Assembly (NCBI GenBank): GCA_011009095.1
Contig: VTPC01000653.1
Span: 151,328-215,327, forward strand
From: Ignelater luminosus
Taxonomy: Eukaryota; Arthropoda; Insecta; Coleoptera; Elateridae
Length of the DNA: 64,000 nucleotides
Direction of reading: 5' to 3'
Within the stretch, counting starts at the first letter, position 1. The number at the start of each line of letters is the position of its first letter. A program made the position numbers and the translations under genes. Positions 1 to 11,640 of the stretch are shown here, piece after piece. Below the pieces are notes generated by a model, which ran no database searches, was not told where the DNA came from, and saw only the letters and a program-made list of their open reading frames with translations.

Positions 1-469
1 GGACCAGATCCCTGTCAATCCCGGAAAAGGTGTCACCCCTCTATAGATTCCTTGACTTCGTTTTCTATTACCTGATGCTTAATCAGACTCCCTGTTAGAC
101 TGACGTAAAAGATCATCTCAAATCGCGATAAGTAACTTTAAACGAGAAAATCTTGCTTCTAGTAATCAAAAATTAAAGAAGAATTTAGTAAATTAGATGC
201 AGACCTGTCATGATGCCACATGTTATCAAAACAGCAGATGGTCTTTAAGAATCATCTTATTTTATCCGGAGCATCGTGGAGGCCAAGATATCTCTTTTAT
301 CATTTCTGGGGCAGCTAATTTGATTATTAAAATCCAAGTTGTGTTCTGCAGCAATTTCTGGGTACAAAACAAAGCAATTCTTCCAACTTTTGCTAATACT
401 GAAGCGATTTTATAGATTGTGGGCCTCTTTAACTTTATAGTCTAGTCACTTTAGATAGCGAACTCGAAA
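1..469. other. No gene seen
   Basis: AT-rich sequence with only a short open frame (197-415) that shows no recognisable motif. I see no RNA gene, array or TE end here. Confidence 0.5.
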
Positions 470-1505
470 TTTCGAGAGCCTTGAGTCTTTTCAACTGTTG
501 CGCTTCGCGGCTTTGTTACTCTTTGCTTTCGTTCTCTTAATCTTCTTAAAAAAGACTATTTTGGGCTTTAGCGAATATGTCTGGTACTTTTCATGAACGC
601 TACCATTTCACCACTAATTTTTAGGCCGATGTTTGGTCTTGTCGCTCTTGGTACTACTCCTATCATCAAAATTTGTTTTGGGAAAACCACCTTAGGCTAA
701 GAATTGTGCTTAGTGCTTTATATCAAAGCTGCTCGCAACACCCAACCATCCAGCGCTGCACGTTTGCTTGTGTTTGATGCTTTGAATTAAGGCTGTGCTT
801 TTTTTAGTCATGTCACTTCTAGTGTGCCTCGTGGAACTTTCTTATCATTTTAGGGAAAACGATAATTGATTAAGGCTTCTGCTTTTTGCTTTACAAGTCT
901 GCTTACGACAACCAATGATAGATTTTTACCCTTCCCAGCCATGCTATCTATGGCGAGAACCTGATTGTGTTCAGGAGCAGTAACCAGGCTTGCTACTGTT
1001 ACCTTTGCCTTTATGGAAATTGACGCTCTCTGCCGGTTATCGACACCGACAGCTTTCCTAATTGCTGCTTGCTCCAGAAAACAGAGCCTGTTTGTTTGAG
1101 TTTCTCTTTTTAATTTTCTTAAAGAATCGGCGATAACCCACAAGATTTATTTTTCAGATTGGGTACAATTTAGCCGCTTCACGATTCCATCACACTTCGT
1201 ACTTCTTTTTTTAAGTTTTCTTCTGGATAACTATCTTGGATGAAAAGCTGTATTTGGCGCTCGCTCTAAAAATATCTTAGATTAACAGTTGTACCTGTTA
1301 CTTAACTTCAAAGCCGCCTATCGTAACCAACAATCAGCCCATGTCCTTTACCGCCCTTCAGAATTCGTACCACTCGTAATTTCTGCCTTCCGATGGCTTT
1401 AGAAGCTGTGACAAATTTTTTCAGCTCGATGTCAATGTAATTGATAGAACTTGAACTGAAACGCTTGTCCAATGTGCAGAAATGAACTTGGAATGAAGAC
1501 AGCAC
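470..1505 (-). pseudogene. Unrecognised coding-like relic, possibly a LINE ORF1 or gag
   Basis: On the minus strand two open segments lie in tandem: 1505-1308 (65 aa) and 1143-850 (97 aa). The second frame continues, with stops, to about 590 as protein-like sequence. Both segments are rich in K, R, V and I. The upstream one contains LRVVRILKGGKGHGLIVGY. Short beta-strand-like pieces of the type I..V....G.GLIV are common in the Gag-like ORF1 of R1-type LINEs, so such an origin is possible, but the match is too short to name. No zinc knuckle or RT motif is visible. Composition resembles the TE relics elsewhere in the window. Chance open frames cannot be excluded. Confidence 0.25.
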
Positions 1506-1810
1506 TGAACCAGGTGAAGCCTAGATAAACGAGTCTATGGACTTACCAGAAGATTTTACGAAGATTGAAGGTCGAAGCCACGCTCAGTGGAAGATATGTA
1601 AGTGCAGAAAGGGGAAAAAACTCACCAGACAATCATTGACGATTCTTCAGGCACTCAACAAGTTAAAACCAAGCCGTTTCTTAATGTTTCCAATTCTTGC
1701 GGGCTTAACTCGAAAGGTTTTTTAATTCACTTGACGTTTCCATAAAAATTTGTTTAACACTATAAGGGTCAAAATAAGGAAATAAGCCCGTACGCTGAAC
1801 AAACGGAACC

Positions 1811-2400
1811 CATGGCATTACAAAACATGGAACCTCCGCCTTCCACATCACCATTAGTACCAGCCACGTCAGTGTATAATAATCTAATAATCATCCTATT
1901 ACGCCAGCTGAGCAGCTAGCAGCTCCTCGGCCAGAATATCAAGAATACAAGGATCTCGACTACGAGGAACCTCGCAACTCTTCGATACATCTCTGGATGC
2001 CCTCAAAAACGTTCCAGCCGAACAAATACTATCATCTTTTGTAGAGGAGGAATTCAGCAACAGACACCACCGAAGTTGGCACGAATTGTCGCAATCTCGT
2101 CGATGTGTCAACTATAGTTTTGTCCGGAATCACGACTTCAACTCACCCATCGAAGCTGCAGTCGTCTCACGTCAGCTTTGAACAACCTCAACGGACCTGG
2201 GACTCCGGATAGTCGGCAGTCAACAGCTCCAGCTCCGGGAAACTACAATCATGGGCTACAAGTCTCTCGACGGTCAAGCTGCCATCATCGATACCATTCG
2301 CAAGGTACATCAGAAAGAGGCCGAGGCCAGCACGAGTTCCCCGAAGCCTTCCAGCCCGAGCTTTTCCAGGTATTGGTCGACTCTCTCAAGCCATTCCAGC
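1811..2400 (+). pseudogene. Frame-broken coding relic of unknown family next to island 1
   Basis: This stretch is much GC-richer than its left flank and reads as protein-like sequence in changing plus-strand frames. A start at 1811 gives MALQNMEPPPSTSPLV, a Pro/Ser-rich N-terminus, which soon stops. A second frame from about 1973 gives some 68 residues containing LDALKNVPAEQILSSF and RSWHELSQSRRC before a stop near 2180. A third frame continues with Ser/Pro-rich sequence until the island begins. Acidic, Pro-rich N-termini of this kind occur in TE gag or ORF1 proteins, but I recognise no domain. It could be the start of an element whose 3' part was replaced by the island, or an unrelated gene fragment. 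Confidence 0.3.
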
Positions 2401-3545
2401 CGTTGAAGCGTGTCGAGCCATACGGCTTTGTCGGGCCATCGAGTTTCTTGGACTTCTCGACCCTTCAGACTTCTCGGATCTGTCGGGCTGTTCTCGTATC
2501 TCCTCTCGAGTTTGTCGGGCTTTTTGGACTTCTTGGCCCTTGAGGCTTCTCTGTCAGGTCGTTTGAACCTCTGAGCCGTCGCGTTTCTTGGACTTTTTGA
2601 GCTTTTCGGATCTGTCGGGCTGTTCGGATCTCCTCTTGGGCTTGTTGGTCCTTTTGGACATCTCGGCCCTTCGGGCCTTTTGAATCTCTCGGACCTGTCG
2701 AGTTTCTAGGGTTTCTTGGCCTTTCGGGGCGTCTGAATCTCTCGGACCTCTCCGGCCGGTCGGCCGTTTTAGACTTCTCGACCCTTGAGGCTTCTCGGTC
2801 GGGTCGTTTGAACCTTTGGGCCGTCGAGTTTCTAGGACTTTTCGAGTTTCTCGGCTCTGTCGGGCTGTTCGGGTCTCCTCTTGGGCTTGTTGGTCTTTTT
2901 GGACATCTCGGCCCTTTGGGCCGTTTGAGTCTCTCGAACCTGTCGAGTTTCTTGGATTTCCTGGCCCTTCGGGGCGTCTGAATCTTTCGGGTTTTTCCGG
3001 CCGGTCAGGCCTTTTGGACTTTTCGACCCTTGAGACTTCTTTGTCGGGTCGTTTGAACCTTTTGGGCCGTCGAGTTTCGTGGACTTTTCGGCTTTTGGGG
3101 CTTCTCGGATCCGTCGGTTTGCTCGGGTCTTTTCTTGGGCTTGTTGGTCTTTTTGGACATCTCGGCTCTTTGGGCCGTTTGACTCTTTTGGACCTATTGC
3201 GATTCTTGGATTTTTCGGCCCTTTGGGGCGTCTGAATCTCTCGGACCTGTCGAGTTTCTTGTAATCTTTGGTCCTTCGGGCTTCTCGGATCTGTTGGGCT
3301 GTTCGTATTTCCTCTCGGACTTGTTGGGGCTTTTGGATTTTTCGGCCCATCGGGCCGTCTGGATTTCTCGAACATGTCGAGCAATACGGATCTGTCTGGC
3401 CGGTCGGGTCTTTTGGACTTCTCGACCCTTGAGGCTTCTCTGTCGGGTCGTTTAAACCTTTCGGGCCGTCGAGTTTCTTGAACTTTTTGGCCCTTCAAAC
3501 TACCCTCTCAAGAAGTCATCGGCTTTTTTCGGGCCGTGTCAAGTT
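2400..3545 (+). repeat. GC-rich degenerate tandem-repeat island, copy 1
   Basis: The island consists of degenerate units built from phrases such as TCGGGCCGTTTGAATCT, GGACTTCTCGGCCCTTCGGG and TCTGTCGGGCT, in sharp contrast to the AT-rich DNA on its right. It ends with the block shared by other copies: TCAAGAAG near 3508, then GGGCCGTGTCAAG at 3531-3543. The left boundary is unclear because it runs into a coding relic. Long open frames exist on both strands (the minus frame 3498-2554 encodes 314 residues of R/P/K/S-rich repeats). They are explained by the repetitive composition and are not called genes. Related copies lie at about 19.7, 24.8, 42.6 (inverted) and 50.9 kb. Confidence 0.85.
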
Positions 3546-4101
3546 TTTCCCCAGTACTTATTACTTATCTTGGTTTTCGATGTTTTGTCTTTAATTTTTT
3601 GTTTTTATTATTTGTACTAAGTACTCGAAATGCCAAAATAATAAAAAGAGTATTCCGTTTGTAAAATTAGTAACTCAAAGTTTTATAAACTAGAATCCTA
3701 AGAGTTCCAATTTTAGCATTTCTATTAAAGTATACAATGGGCAATAACATACACTAGTAATACCTCCGAAATTCAATGCCACTGCGGTCATTTTCTGAAG
3801 TCTGCTACGCCCCCTCCATTACTGCATTCCGAAGTTGGCCTTTCTCGCTGCTCCCTTGACGGACCAGTCCGCTACCGCTCTACTGTCCCGGTCCTGAGCA
3901 GCCGCTCGGCTTGCAACTAGACGCAAGTGTATCAATATGGCGGTAGTCTTTTATCAGCAGGATGGTGATCAACGAGGGGTCATCTTATACACACGAATGA
4001 GTCCCAGCTGTCGTGTGGGCAATGAGGAAGTACTACTCGCCTATCTGGAGCCAAATCTCCAATCGGAAAAGTTTCCATGAAAGGATCTTGGGAAAGGACA
4101 C

Positions 4102-4103
<2 letters not shown>
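3546..4103. other. AT-rich spacer, then a GC-richer unrecognised segment
   Basis: 3546-3775 is AT-rich with nothing recognisable. 3776-4103 is markedly GC-richer and has short coding-like stretches (for example VFYQQDGDQRGVILYTRM on the plus strand) with stops and frameshifts. It could be another TE relic. No domain was recognised. Confidence 0.35.

Positions 4104-4135
<32 letters not shown>
4104..4135. repeat. (AG)n microsatellite
   Basis: An uninterrupted AG dinucleotide tract of about 32 bp. Confidence 0.95.
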
Positions 4136-4137
<2 letters not shown>

Positions 4138-7100
4138 TTTTTGAAAACTGGAACATATGAGCATTTAGGTGTTTGTGGGCTAGAAGGTTTGTCTAACACG
4201 AACTCTGTACTGTCTGTCAGAAAGGTAGCTATTAATTAAAAGAACAAATTGGAAGGGAACATCAGTGTTGATGAGTTTAAGGAGTAGATCTGTCTGTCAG
4301 ACCTTGTCGAAGGCACGCTCGATGTTGCATCAGCTGGAATTGGCTGCACTACTGACGAACGTCCATCGACTGATTCGGAAACCGAACTGGTAGTTGAGTC
4401 GATCTGTCGACGAAGATGATTTGTAAGGAAATGGGCCTGTATGAGAAAGATCAGTGGATTTTTTATTGAATTTGAGGACCATCACTATGGTGGCGGGCTT
4501 TTTTGATGATTTTTTGCCAGTGGAAATGGTTGTCACCGTCTTGTCCATCTAGATACGACTGATGATACCCGGATTAGGTGGGGAGGTTGGGAAACCATCA
4601 CCAAGAGTTGAATCAGAATTTCCTGCAGGTTTGTTATTTGATGGCTAACTGATAGAAATCAGAACTGAGCATCACGTCGGTACTCATCAATAAGCTTAAA
4701 GATTTGTCATAAATATATTCTTACGTCGCCACGTAATGACGGATTTACCAACAGAAAAATGAACAACGTTATCATACAAATTTTGCAACCTTCCGTACGT
4801 ACCCTTTTTGTACACATCGAGAAAGTTATCGATCGTATAAAGAAAGTTGATTGTAAGCTCCCCATCAAAATCTTCGTACGGATACTCTTCTCTTCTTCTT
4901 CTATCTAAATGGCTCAAGTAAACAATCTCTAGAAACCTCACTAATTGAACACCCTTAAGGAACAGCCCCAAATTAACATCTCGACAAAATTGTGGATTCT
5001 GCTGGCCTTGTCTTGTAAATAGCTTTTTTAAACAGGAAATAAAAAATTGTTCTAGAACATGTTTTATTCTCGTTTGTGTTTAATTTAAAGCAATATGTTG
5101 TGAAATGAAATTCTTAATGCGCTTTTAATTTTGTCCACTAATTTAAGGTTTTAGTTTTACACAAAAACTTTTGGGAAAGCTTCCAACTGTTTTAAAAAAT
5201 TCATCTCCCGTAAAAAAGAGCGGATGCGTATTGTTTAATTAACAATCTTTAATTGGTTTTTAATCAAGCGTTGTTTATATTTGTCGAGAGCTGTAATTGA
5301 TTGGATTTCACCGACGAGCTTTTTTGTGTCTTCTTTTTGTACCATTTAAAAGTTCGTTTTTACACCCCCTTTCACAATATAATTGTATAAATTTCAGGAC
5401 CTTATTTTTATTTCAGAGCGGTTATCTGCATTGTAAGATAACGTGGTCGGGTAGGAAATTTGTTTTAAATGCGAAGGGAAAATCTTGATTATTTTAAATT
5501 ACATTTTCGGTTTTTTTTCTCTGAGGTTAGGATCCATATGGTCCTTAAAATATATTTTTCTTTTTGTATTCTTTTCTTTTTCGGCGATAAAAAAAGTTGA
5601 ATGAACGATAATATTACCATTACAATATTCTATTAGCGAAGTATTCAATTAAATTTGTCTTTATGGACACATTAGGGTAATAAAATAGGTTATGCTGGAG
5701 TAAAAAACAACTCATTTTTCATCTGCTTTTCCTTCTTCCCGTTGAAATGTTATCTCCGACCCACAAACTCAAGATTTAGTGGCAATAAAAAGGGGAATCT
5801 ACAAGGAAAACATTGTAGTTAATAGAAAATTGAAAAACAATCAGAATCTAGTCGATTTGATATGATATGATCTATCTCCTAATATAGACAGTCACGTCCC
5901 TTTTTTTTCTTCGGCTGATTGCTCGCTTATAGTAACACAGATAGTATGGTAGCACATGATTTGTGGTATCCCAACACTAATGACAATTATGGAAATTGCA
6001 ATTTTGACAAACCGCAATTTCGGTTGAGTTTCTCACTTCATTATCCCCAAGAATTATCGCCGGTTTCGAACCGACCGGTATCGTTCGTGAGCTTTAAGCT
6101 CTTGGGAACGAAACTGTGGCGGCAGCAGCAGAAGCGGCAGTAGCAGTGTGTGTGGCTGTAACGTGCTCGAATTAAACTCGCAAAGGACGTACTAAACGCA
6201 TTGAATTTATCACCTGCGTGGTGGTTTTATGTCCCAATTCGAACAAAGTACCCTCGGCTTGTTTTTCGGGGCGAATCGTGTTAATTCTTGACGTATGAAT
6301 ATTGAGGATCTTTAAATTTTATGGATTAAGGAAGAAAGTTTCCCTTTTATTTCATAACTTTTTCTGTAGAAAAATTATAAATTCTCAAGGAATTAATTAT
6401 AATTTTCTCTTAACTTTCGTATGAGATTTAAAGCTTTGAATTCAAACTGGGCTTATTCAAACGCATCTGGAAATTTCTTCTCGAATTTGAATTTTTGATA
6501 ACTAAAACTACATCTTTTCGCTTGAATTTCTTTCATTCAAAGCTTTTCAGTGTATCTATATAGCCAGTCTGGCTTTTTACGGCTTTCATTTATCTAATCT
6601 CGTTTAACGGTGCTGCTGTTGGGCTATACTTGAGGTAATCAGAAGCGTTTCGTGCCCTTTTGTAAATGAAAATTGTGTGTTTGATACATAAAGATTGTTA
6701 GTTGCTAGGCTGTCTAGCGGTGAGCTGTCGTCGCGCTATCGCGTTGTCCTGGTCTTCTGCCTTTTTTTCTTACTTATTCTCTTCTAGCTTAATTTGTAAG
6801 ATGTAAAAAATCTTTAAAAATCTAGAAGATTCTTGCTGGTTGGTATTTCGTCATAATAGCAATCCCACTGTCAGATACTGAAAGTATGTTTACAAGATTG
6901 GATGGAAATTCTATTAACGCCTAACCGACAGTAAATAAAGTGTATTTAAAGTGAAGGAAGTTAGAAAGAACGCAAGACACTTAATTTATATTGAAAATTA
7001 ATTGCCAATTATGTTTCCATTTAGATCAAACACTTTTGGAATAATGAGAATCCCGAGGTTCTTGTCTTCAAACAACCAATAATGTTTAACTACCTACGAT

Positions 7101-8133
7101 TAATATACCCAACTTTAATGTTCAATTCTCTCAAGTGATACACAACTGTTTCCATATTTTCAAATCTCTACAAGTCAGTTATTTGTGAACGAATAAAAAG
7201 AAGCTACGTTTGATGTTTGATGTTTGATTTAATTACACCAGAATAACATTTCGGTATATAGTACAAAACAGAACCGTTTAATTAGCTCCAGTACAAAATT
7301 TAAATTACATTATGTGTCATTGTTTGTCGAAGGTATCGACATTAGCTTCCTTTAATGTAAAATTTAGCAGAGTTAGCAAACTACATGCTATATAAAGGGG
7401 GTGTTTGCTATTAAATTGCATTATGTAAACTTCAAACTAGATTATGTACATATTACGTAATCAATAAGTTTATGTATGCTATGCCGGTGTATGTGGTGTG
7501 TGCGCGCGATCGAGTTAGCCTGAAAAGCTAAATTTTCATGTCGGCTTTGATGTCGTCGTGTCAACACTAACAAGCTACGGAAATAAAACAGTTCTGCTGC
7601 TGGAGACACGGAATTAGTCCCTCTGTTAGTTTTCAGGGGTTTATTTTACTACCCGACGTGATAATCTTTTATGCAAATATGTAATATTGTGCGATGCAGT
7701 TTAACGTTCCGTATTTTACAAAAGTAACATAGGGAAGTTTTAATGAGGATAAAATTAATCCCCGTCATGTAACTTTTGTTAATTTTATTGTTTTAATAGA
7801 TTACTTAAGAAGAACTTTTCAAAAACTCCTTTATAAGTCGCTTATACGGCAGATCCTTAACATTATTAACAATTTAAAGTTCAAAAGTGAGCGAGTTAGT
7901 AGCTTTTTAGTTTTAATTTTCTCATAATACCTTACTTGTATGTTTATCTTTTTATGTACACAGAGGGATCACTCTCTTAACTAAAAACTATGTTCTTTCA
8001 AAGCTGTTTTCAATCATTTTAAAATTAACTGTAGTTTAGCTCTTCATTTTCTTTTTGCTTGCTTGTTTTCTTTCTTCTGTTTGGTTTTTTGGCGGTAGAG
8101 AAGCAAAATAGTTTTAGTATCTGTTTTTTAAAA
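4136..8133. other. AT-rich DNA without a recognisable gene
   Basis: About 4 kb of AT-rich sequence. A 91-codon minus-strand frame (4971-4696) contains YEDFDGELTINFLYTIDNFL and looks mildly protein-like, but no family was recognised and no exon structure supports it. A 72-codon minus-strand frame lies at 4548-4330. A short Gln-rich run (codons cag/cgg near 6120) and a (TG)n-like patch near 7490 are simple-sequence features. I see no TE termini and no RNA gene here. Confidence 0.4.
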
Positions 8134-8460
8134 CTATTGACAGATCATCATTTGACGGCGAGCAGCCCAATAAATTTTACTAGTCTTACTGTATTGTTGA
8201 TCTTACCATTCTGGCAGTCGTAATTGTGCAAGCGCTTTACAGTCATGTATGAAGGAATGTAGATGGAGGTGTGCCTGCAAGTAGTCGTGCCCTGTATGCA
8301 GTCTGAAGCAGACCACGACCACGTCTCTGAGAAGGTCATGAGGCAGGCGGCTTGCCTCCGCACCCACGACATGCCTGACTTTTACCTCACTCCTTAGTGC
8401 TCCTCTTAGCAGTCTTTTTGCCAAGCTGAATTCCAAGGGTACCAATGTCTGGGGATCCAC
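8134..8460 (-). pseudogene. LINE ORF2 C-terminal relic, downstream of RNase H
   Basis: The minus-strand frame contains FRLHTGHDYLQAHLHLHSF, which matches the conserved segment F.L.TGHDYL..HLH..GI found after the RNase H domain in jockey/I-type LINE ORF2 proteins of arthropods. After one in-frame stop (8205-8203) the same frame goes on with KIYWAARRQMM, which resembles the conserved end of these proteins (YWEAR+.M), and stops at 8136-8134. The Cys-rich finger normally between these motifs is degraded, with one Cys left. The upstream RT and RNase H parts are absent or unrecognisable, so this is a 5'-truncated, inactive copy, as is usual for LINEs. Confidence 0.75.
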
Positions 8461-9189
8461 TGTAGCGGACGCCCATTCTCTCTTTTATATCCGAATTATA
8501 TGCCTCTCCGAGTTTGGACGCTTTTAGTTACAAAAAAGAATTTCTGTGTTTTCAGTCGCTGGGTGGATGACTTATAGTTTTTCCAGTAGACTATCTTCAG
8601 GCGATTTACCTTTTCATTTAGACCTATTACTGTCTGGTCTCTTCTTCGCAGCAGCAGGAACAATAATAATTTGACTTTAACTTGACTTGCTAGCATCCCT
8701 TATTGATCAGTTGATCCTTGCACTGCATGCCTGTTCGAGACCGAATCAAGACTGTTATTGCTGTTCCACCATTTATTTTTTTCATGAAGAAAAATTAACA
8801 TCAGTTAATACATAGTTGGGCATTTGAATGAAATGAAAGCTAAAACGAAATTGGCTGTTTCGAGATACGTTTTCACTACACACGCGGTCAGTCAACCACC
8901 AGAAAACACTCTGTGTCTACTAGTACGCGTGGAACGTCTTCACTAGGGCACTACTGTAACTGCACGTCTCGGTTGGACTAGTACAGGTCTCCGAGGCGGC
9001 GTAGGCCGTAGGCAGTTGACGTGATGTTTCGATATTCGGTCGCCGGCGCTGACGAAGTAGACGAAATCTGGGAGGTAGCGGCGTTCCTGGAGGTACGATA
9101 GATGTCGGGCTTGCGGGTCGCGCTGGGCGTTGGGAGAGACTCCTTATGACGGATGCTAAACAGGGTCTTTGGTAGTCTAATATCCCACG
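8461..9189. other. Spacer between LINE and gypsy relics
   Basis: 8461-8900 is AT-rich. 8900-9189 is GC-richer and similar in composition to the gypsy relic that follows; on the minus strand it lies downstream of integrase, where a gypsy element has its 3' end and LTR. No LTR ends were identified. A 22-bp sequence at 8704-8725 matches 11535-11556 in direct orientation (19 of 22). Confidence 0.4.
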
Positions 9190-9211
9190 TATCCTGAAGT
9201 TGGTTGGCTAA

Positions 9212-9790
9212 TTAGAAGCGCAGCGTCTTTTTCAATTCCTGATTACGGCGTTTGGCAGTGTTCTGATTTGGTTTGTACACCACAGTGAACCAGAGTTGTG
9301 CTCTCCATCGTCGGCAGATGTGGACCAATTGTTGATCTATGAATTGCGTCGCTGATGATCGCACTGAGATATCCGAACCTGGGAAATATTTCTCGGTCCA
9401 GACACCAAATACAGTTGGCGGCGGCGATGCTGAGGAGTGGAAACGCTTGGACCCAGCGGGAGAACAGATCCGTGACTGCAAAGATATGCTGCTTATAACC
9501 CGTTGCGATTTCCGGGTAAGGATTTTAAAGGGCCCATGAGGCTGCCGTTGGCGTAGTGGAGCCCTGGACATTGCTTAACGTAATGTCTCGTCTCTGGAGG
9601 AACTGGAACTGGTGCTGGGTGCAGCGAACGGTCTCGTCGGCGCCGGGGGTTGTCGTGATGCTTGTACATCACCTTCTGTTGAACCTTCTCGGAAACGTAG
9701 AGAAAATAGTTTCCGGTAATAGTTGGCGGCGAAGCCCCGTTGTCATTCGTGTTGTTGTGGTGGGTTGCCTGCAAGTCCTTCAGCAACTGT
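9212..9790 (-). pseudogene. Gypsy integrase relic: zinc-binding region plus core
   Basis: Read on the minus strand over shifting frames. The zinc-binding region gives QQKVMYKHHDNP and then ETRHYVKQC, matching the HHCC domain (H..H followed by ..YV..C). The catalytic core gives FAVTDLFSRWVQAFPL, the classic first-Asp segment of gypsy integrases (V.TD.FSKW.EA.PL), then FPRFGYLSAIISDAIHRS for the second-Asp segment (R.G.P..I.SD.G..F). It ends with YKPNQNTAKRRNQELKKTL, matching Y.PQ.N..ER.NR.LK, which includes the region of the catalytic Glu. At least two frameshifts separate these blocks. Integrase would insert the cDNA copy of the element, but this copy is dead. Confidence 0.85.
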
Positions 9791-10284
9791 ATGCTCGGTT
9801 GTGTAAAAGTGGCGTCATTTTGTCTGCGAGTGTCATAACTGCTGTGAGGTTGGCTGCAGGGACCGGAATCGCTTCGATGCTCGGTGCTTTGGATGATGTG
9901 GGTGGTAGGATTCCGTCGGTTCCACTAGCATCGACGGATTAAACAGGTCAGATAGCTCGCTCTTTCGGCTAGGGTAATGCTGAACGGTGAAGGTGTGCCG
10001 CTGCTCTAGCGACCATCTTACTCTACATTAGTAGTAGACGGAACTTTCTGGCACTTTCGTAAGATATAATGCGGCACTAGTCACGTTTCTGGTAGAGCAC
10101 GGCAACGATACCCGTCCTACTCGCGTCGGCTTGTAATACATAGAGGAAGCAGATTAGCTAGAGCTGTCTTCACAGCGTCGTACCTGGTTTTTGCTGTAAG
10201 TATATCCGTGAGTGAAGCTGCGAGGTGCGCGAACACCGACACGTAGTCCCTTAACCGACCGCACATTCCAAAAAGGGCACGAAG

Positions 10285-10800
10285 TTATCTCGAGCTTGTG
10301 GGCGGCTTGGTGTTTTGTGTCTGCTGTGCATGGTTGCCTTCGGCGTTGGTAGTGTGACCAAAATAGTTAATTTTCGGGGACCCTAGGCAACACTTGCATG
10401 GTTGGCACTGAAACATGTGTAGCTGCAGCATCTCGAACACCAATCTCCGATGTCGTAGATGGTCCTTGTAAGTGGCGGAGTAAACCAGGTAAACCATCAC
10501 GAACTGGTGGAGGTACCTGGTCAACTCTCAAGGTGGTGTAGTGGCGGCTATTCTCTTCTACCGGTACTTGCCATTATCTGAACCTGAGAACAATAGTCAA
10601 GAAGATTCGCGCCTGATTCAGGCCGCGGGTGGTTTCATGCACCGCAGTCAGTAAAGCTGTTGACGCGGCGGAAGTCGATGCAGAAGCGAGGACGGCCGTC
10701 CTTCTTATTGATGATTACTATCGGGAAAGTGTATTCTGACGTCGAAGGCTCGATGATCCAGCGGACAGCATCTGTTCTACCTGTTGTGCCTGAGTGCCTT
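10285..10800 (-). pseudogene. Gypsy reverse transcriptase relic
   Basis: The minus strand starts with QAQQVEQML, then after a frameshift IIEPSTSEYTFPIVI and KKDGRPRFCIDFRRVN, the diagnostic N-terminal RT block of Ty3/gypsy elements (GII.PS.SP..SP.V.V.KKDG..R.C.DYR.LN). A further piece, 10524-10285, reads FVMVYLVYSATYKDHLRHR and then KINYFGHTTNAEG. This matches the catalytic YLDD block followed by H..H...V and Y.GH.V...G; the YLDD aspartates are lost (YLVY). The palm segment between the pieces is missing or scrambled. RT would copy element RNA into DNA. This copy is inactive. Confidence 0.88.
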
Positions 10801-11099
10801 TTTCTCGTCCAACTTTGAGGCTTGATGGTTCTGGTGGTGGAAGGTTTCGGAGATTCACTGAAGTTCGCGAGTAGCTGCTGGAGGGCAGCTGGAAACTGAT
10901 GCTCGATTTGATCAGGTGACAGCTGCGGCGATGGGGTGTGGTGACGACTTTGACCGCGACGTCATAGTGGGTGGCGGTTCGTTCGTTGTCAGGAATTTGT
11001 ACCTCAGGATCGCTGTTTCGCGGAAGTGATCGGTGACGGAGAATTTTGTTTCACTGGCCAGGGAACCCGTACGCAGTGGTAGAGTCTGCTTGCCTTTGG

Positions 11100-11640
11100 T
11101 GCCGGTTTGTGGGTAAAGCGACTCGGAGGGTTCTGGGGTTTGGCAACTGTTGTTGTCGTCAACTGGTTGCACCTGGGTGCCTGAAAAGGCGTTCTTCAAG
11201 CTTGGTAAGCCCGAAAATGAAGGCGTCTTGCATAGGGTGATCAATTCTGTCTTCTGGACCGCAAATGTCACATAGCGGGCTAACAGTCGTTTTTTTCGGA
11301 TATAGTTGGTGGTGGATTTGGTGTTGGTTTGGCACTGACCCGAAAGCTAGACACATAGTTGCACGTTTCAAATGGCATTGTTATACTTTGATATGAATAT
11401 AGTTTTTAATTCTTCGAGTCTGGTTGTCATCGCTGATTGTTGTTGCCACCATTGTGTGGCGTCTCAAAACTGGGCTGTGGAACTGTCTGCAGAGCTTTGT
11501 GGAGTCGAGATCATGGAATTCCAGTAATAATATGCTGATCAGTTGACTCTTGCGCTGATAACGGTTTGGAGCCCCAAGAAGACCTCCATGCTGAGGTGCC
11601 AAAAACAGTCTGTTGCTCAAGGATGCTGATATGATTTCAG
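11100..11640 (-). pseudogene. Gag-like region upstream of the gypsy pol relic
   Basis: Upstream of RT on the minus strand, two open pieces (11620-11381 and 11371-11159) read as protein-like sequence. The second has CDICGPEDRIDHPMQDAFIF followed by GLTKLEERLF. The string DAFIFGL...L..RL resembles the end of gypsy gag capsid proteins (.D.F..GL....I+..L), and CDIC could be part of a zinc knuckle. Position and strand fit gag, which forms the particle in which reverse transcription occurs. The assignment rests mainly on context. No initiation codon or PBS could be fixed. Confidence 0.45.

Larger units (their letters stand above)
9190..11640 (-). mobile_element. Ty3/gypsy-type LTR retrotransposon relic without recognisable LTRs
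   Basis: On the minus strand, pieces of an LTR retrotransposon polyprotein appear in the order expected for Ty3/gypsy: a gag-like part (about 11640-11100), RT (10800-10285), RNase H remains (about 10200-9900), the integrase zinc-binding region and integrase core (9790-9212). RT before integrase separates Ty3/gypsy from copia. Every domain is broken by frameshifts and stops, so the copy is old and cannot make protein. The RNase H region retains HTFTVQHYPSRKSELSDLF, fitting the end of gypsy RNase H. The segment is clearly GC-richer than its surroundings. No clear LTR pair was found. Confidence 0.85.

Noticed and set aside
2554..3498. 314-codon minus-strand open frame, R/P/K/S-rich
   Set aside because: It is a translation of the GC-rich tandem repeat. 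Overlapping long frames exist on the other strand and in other frames, there is no domain, and the same happens in the other islands.
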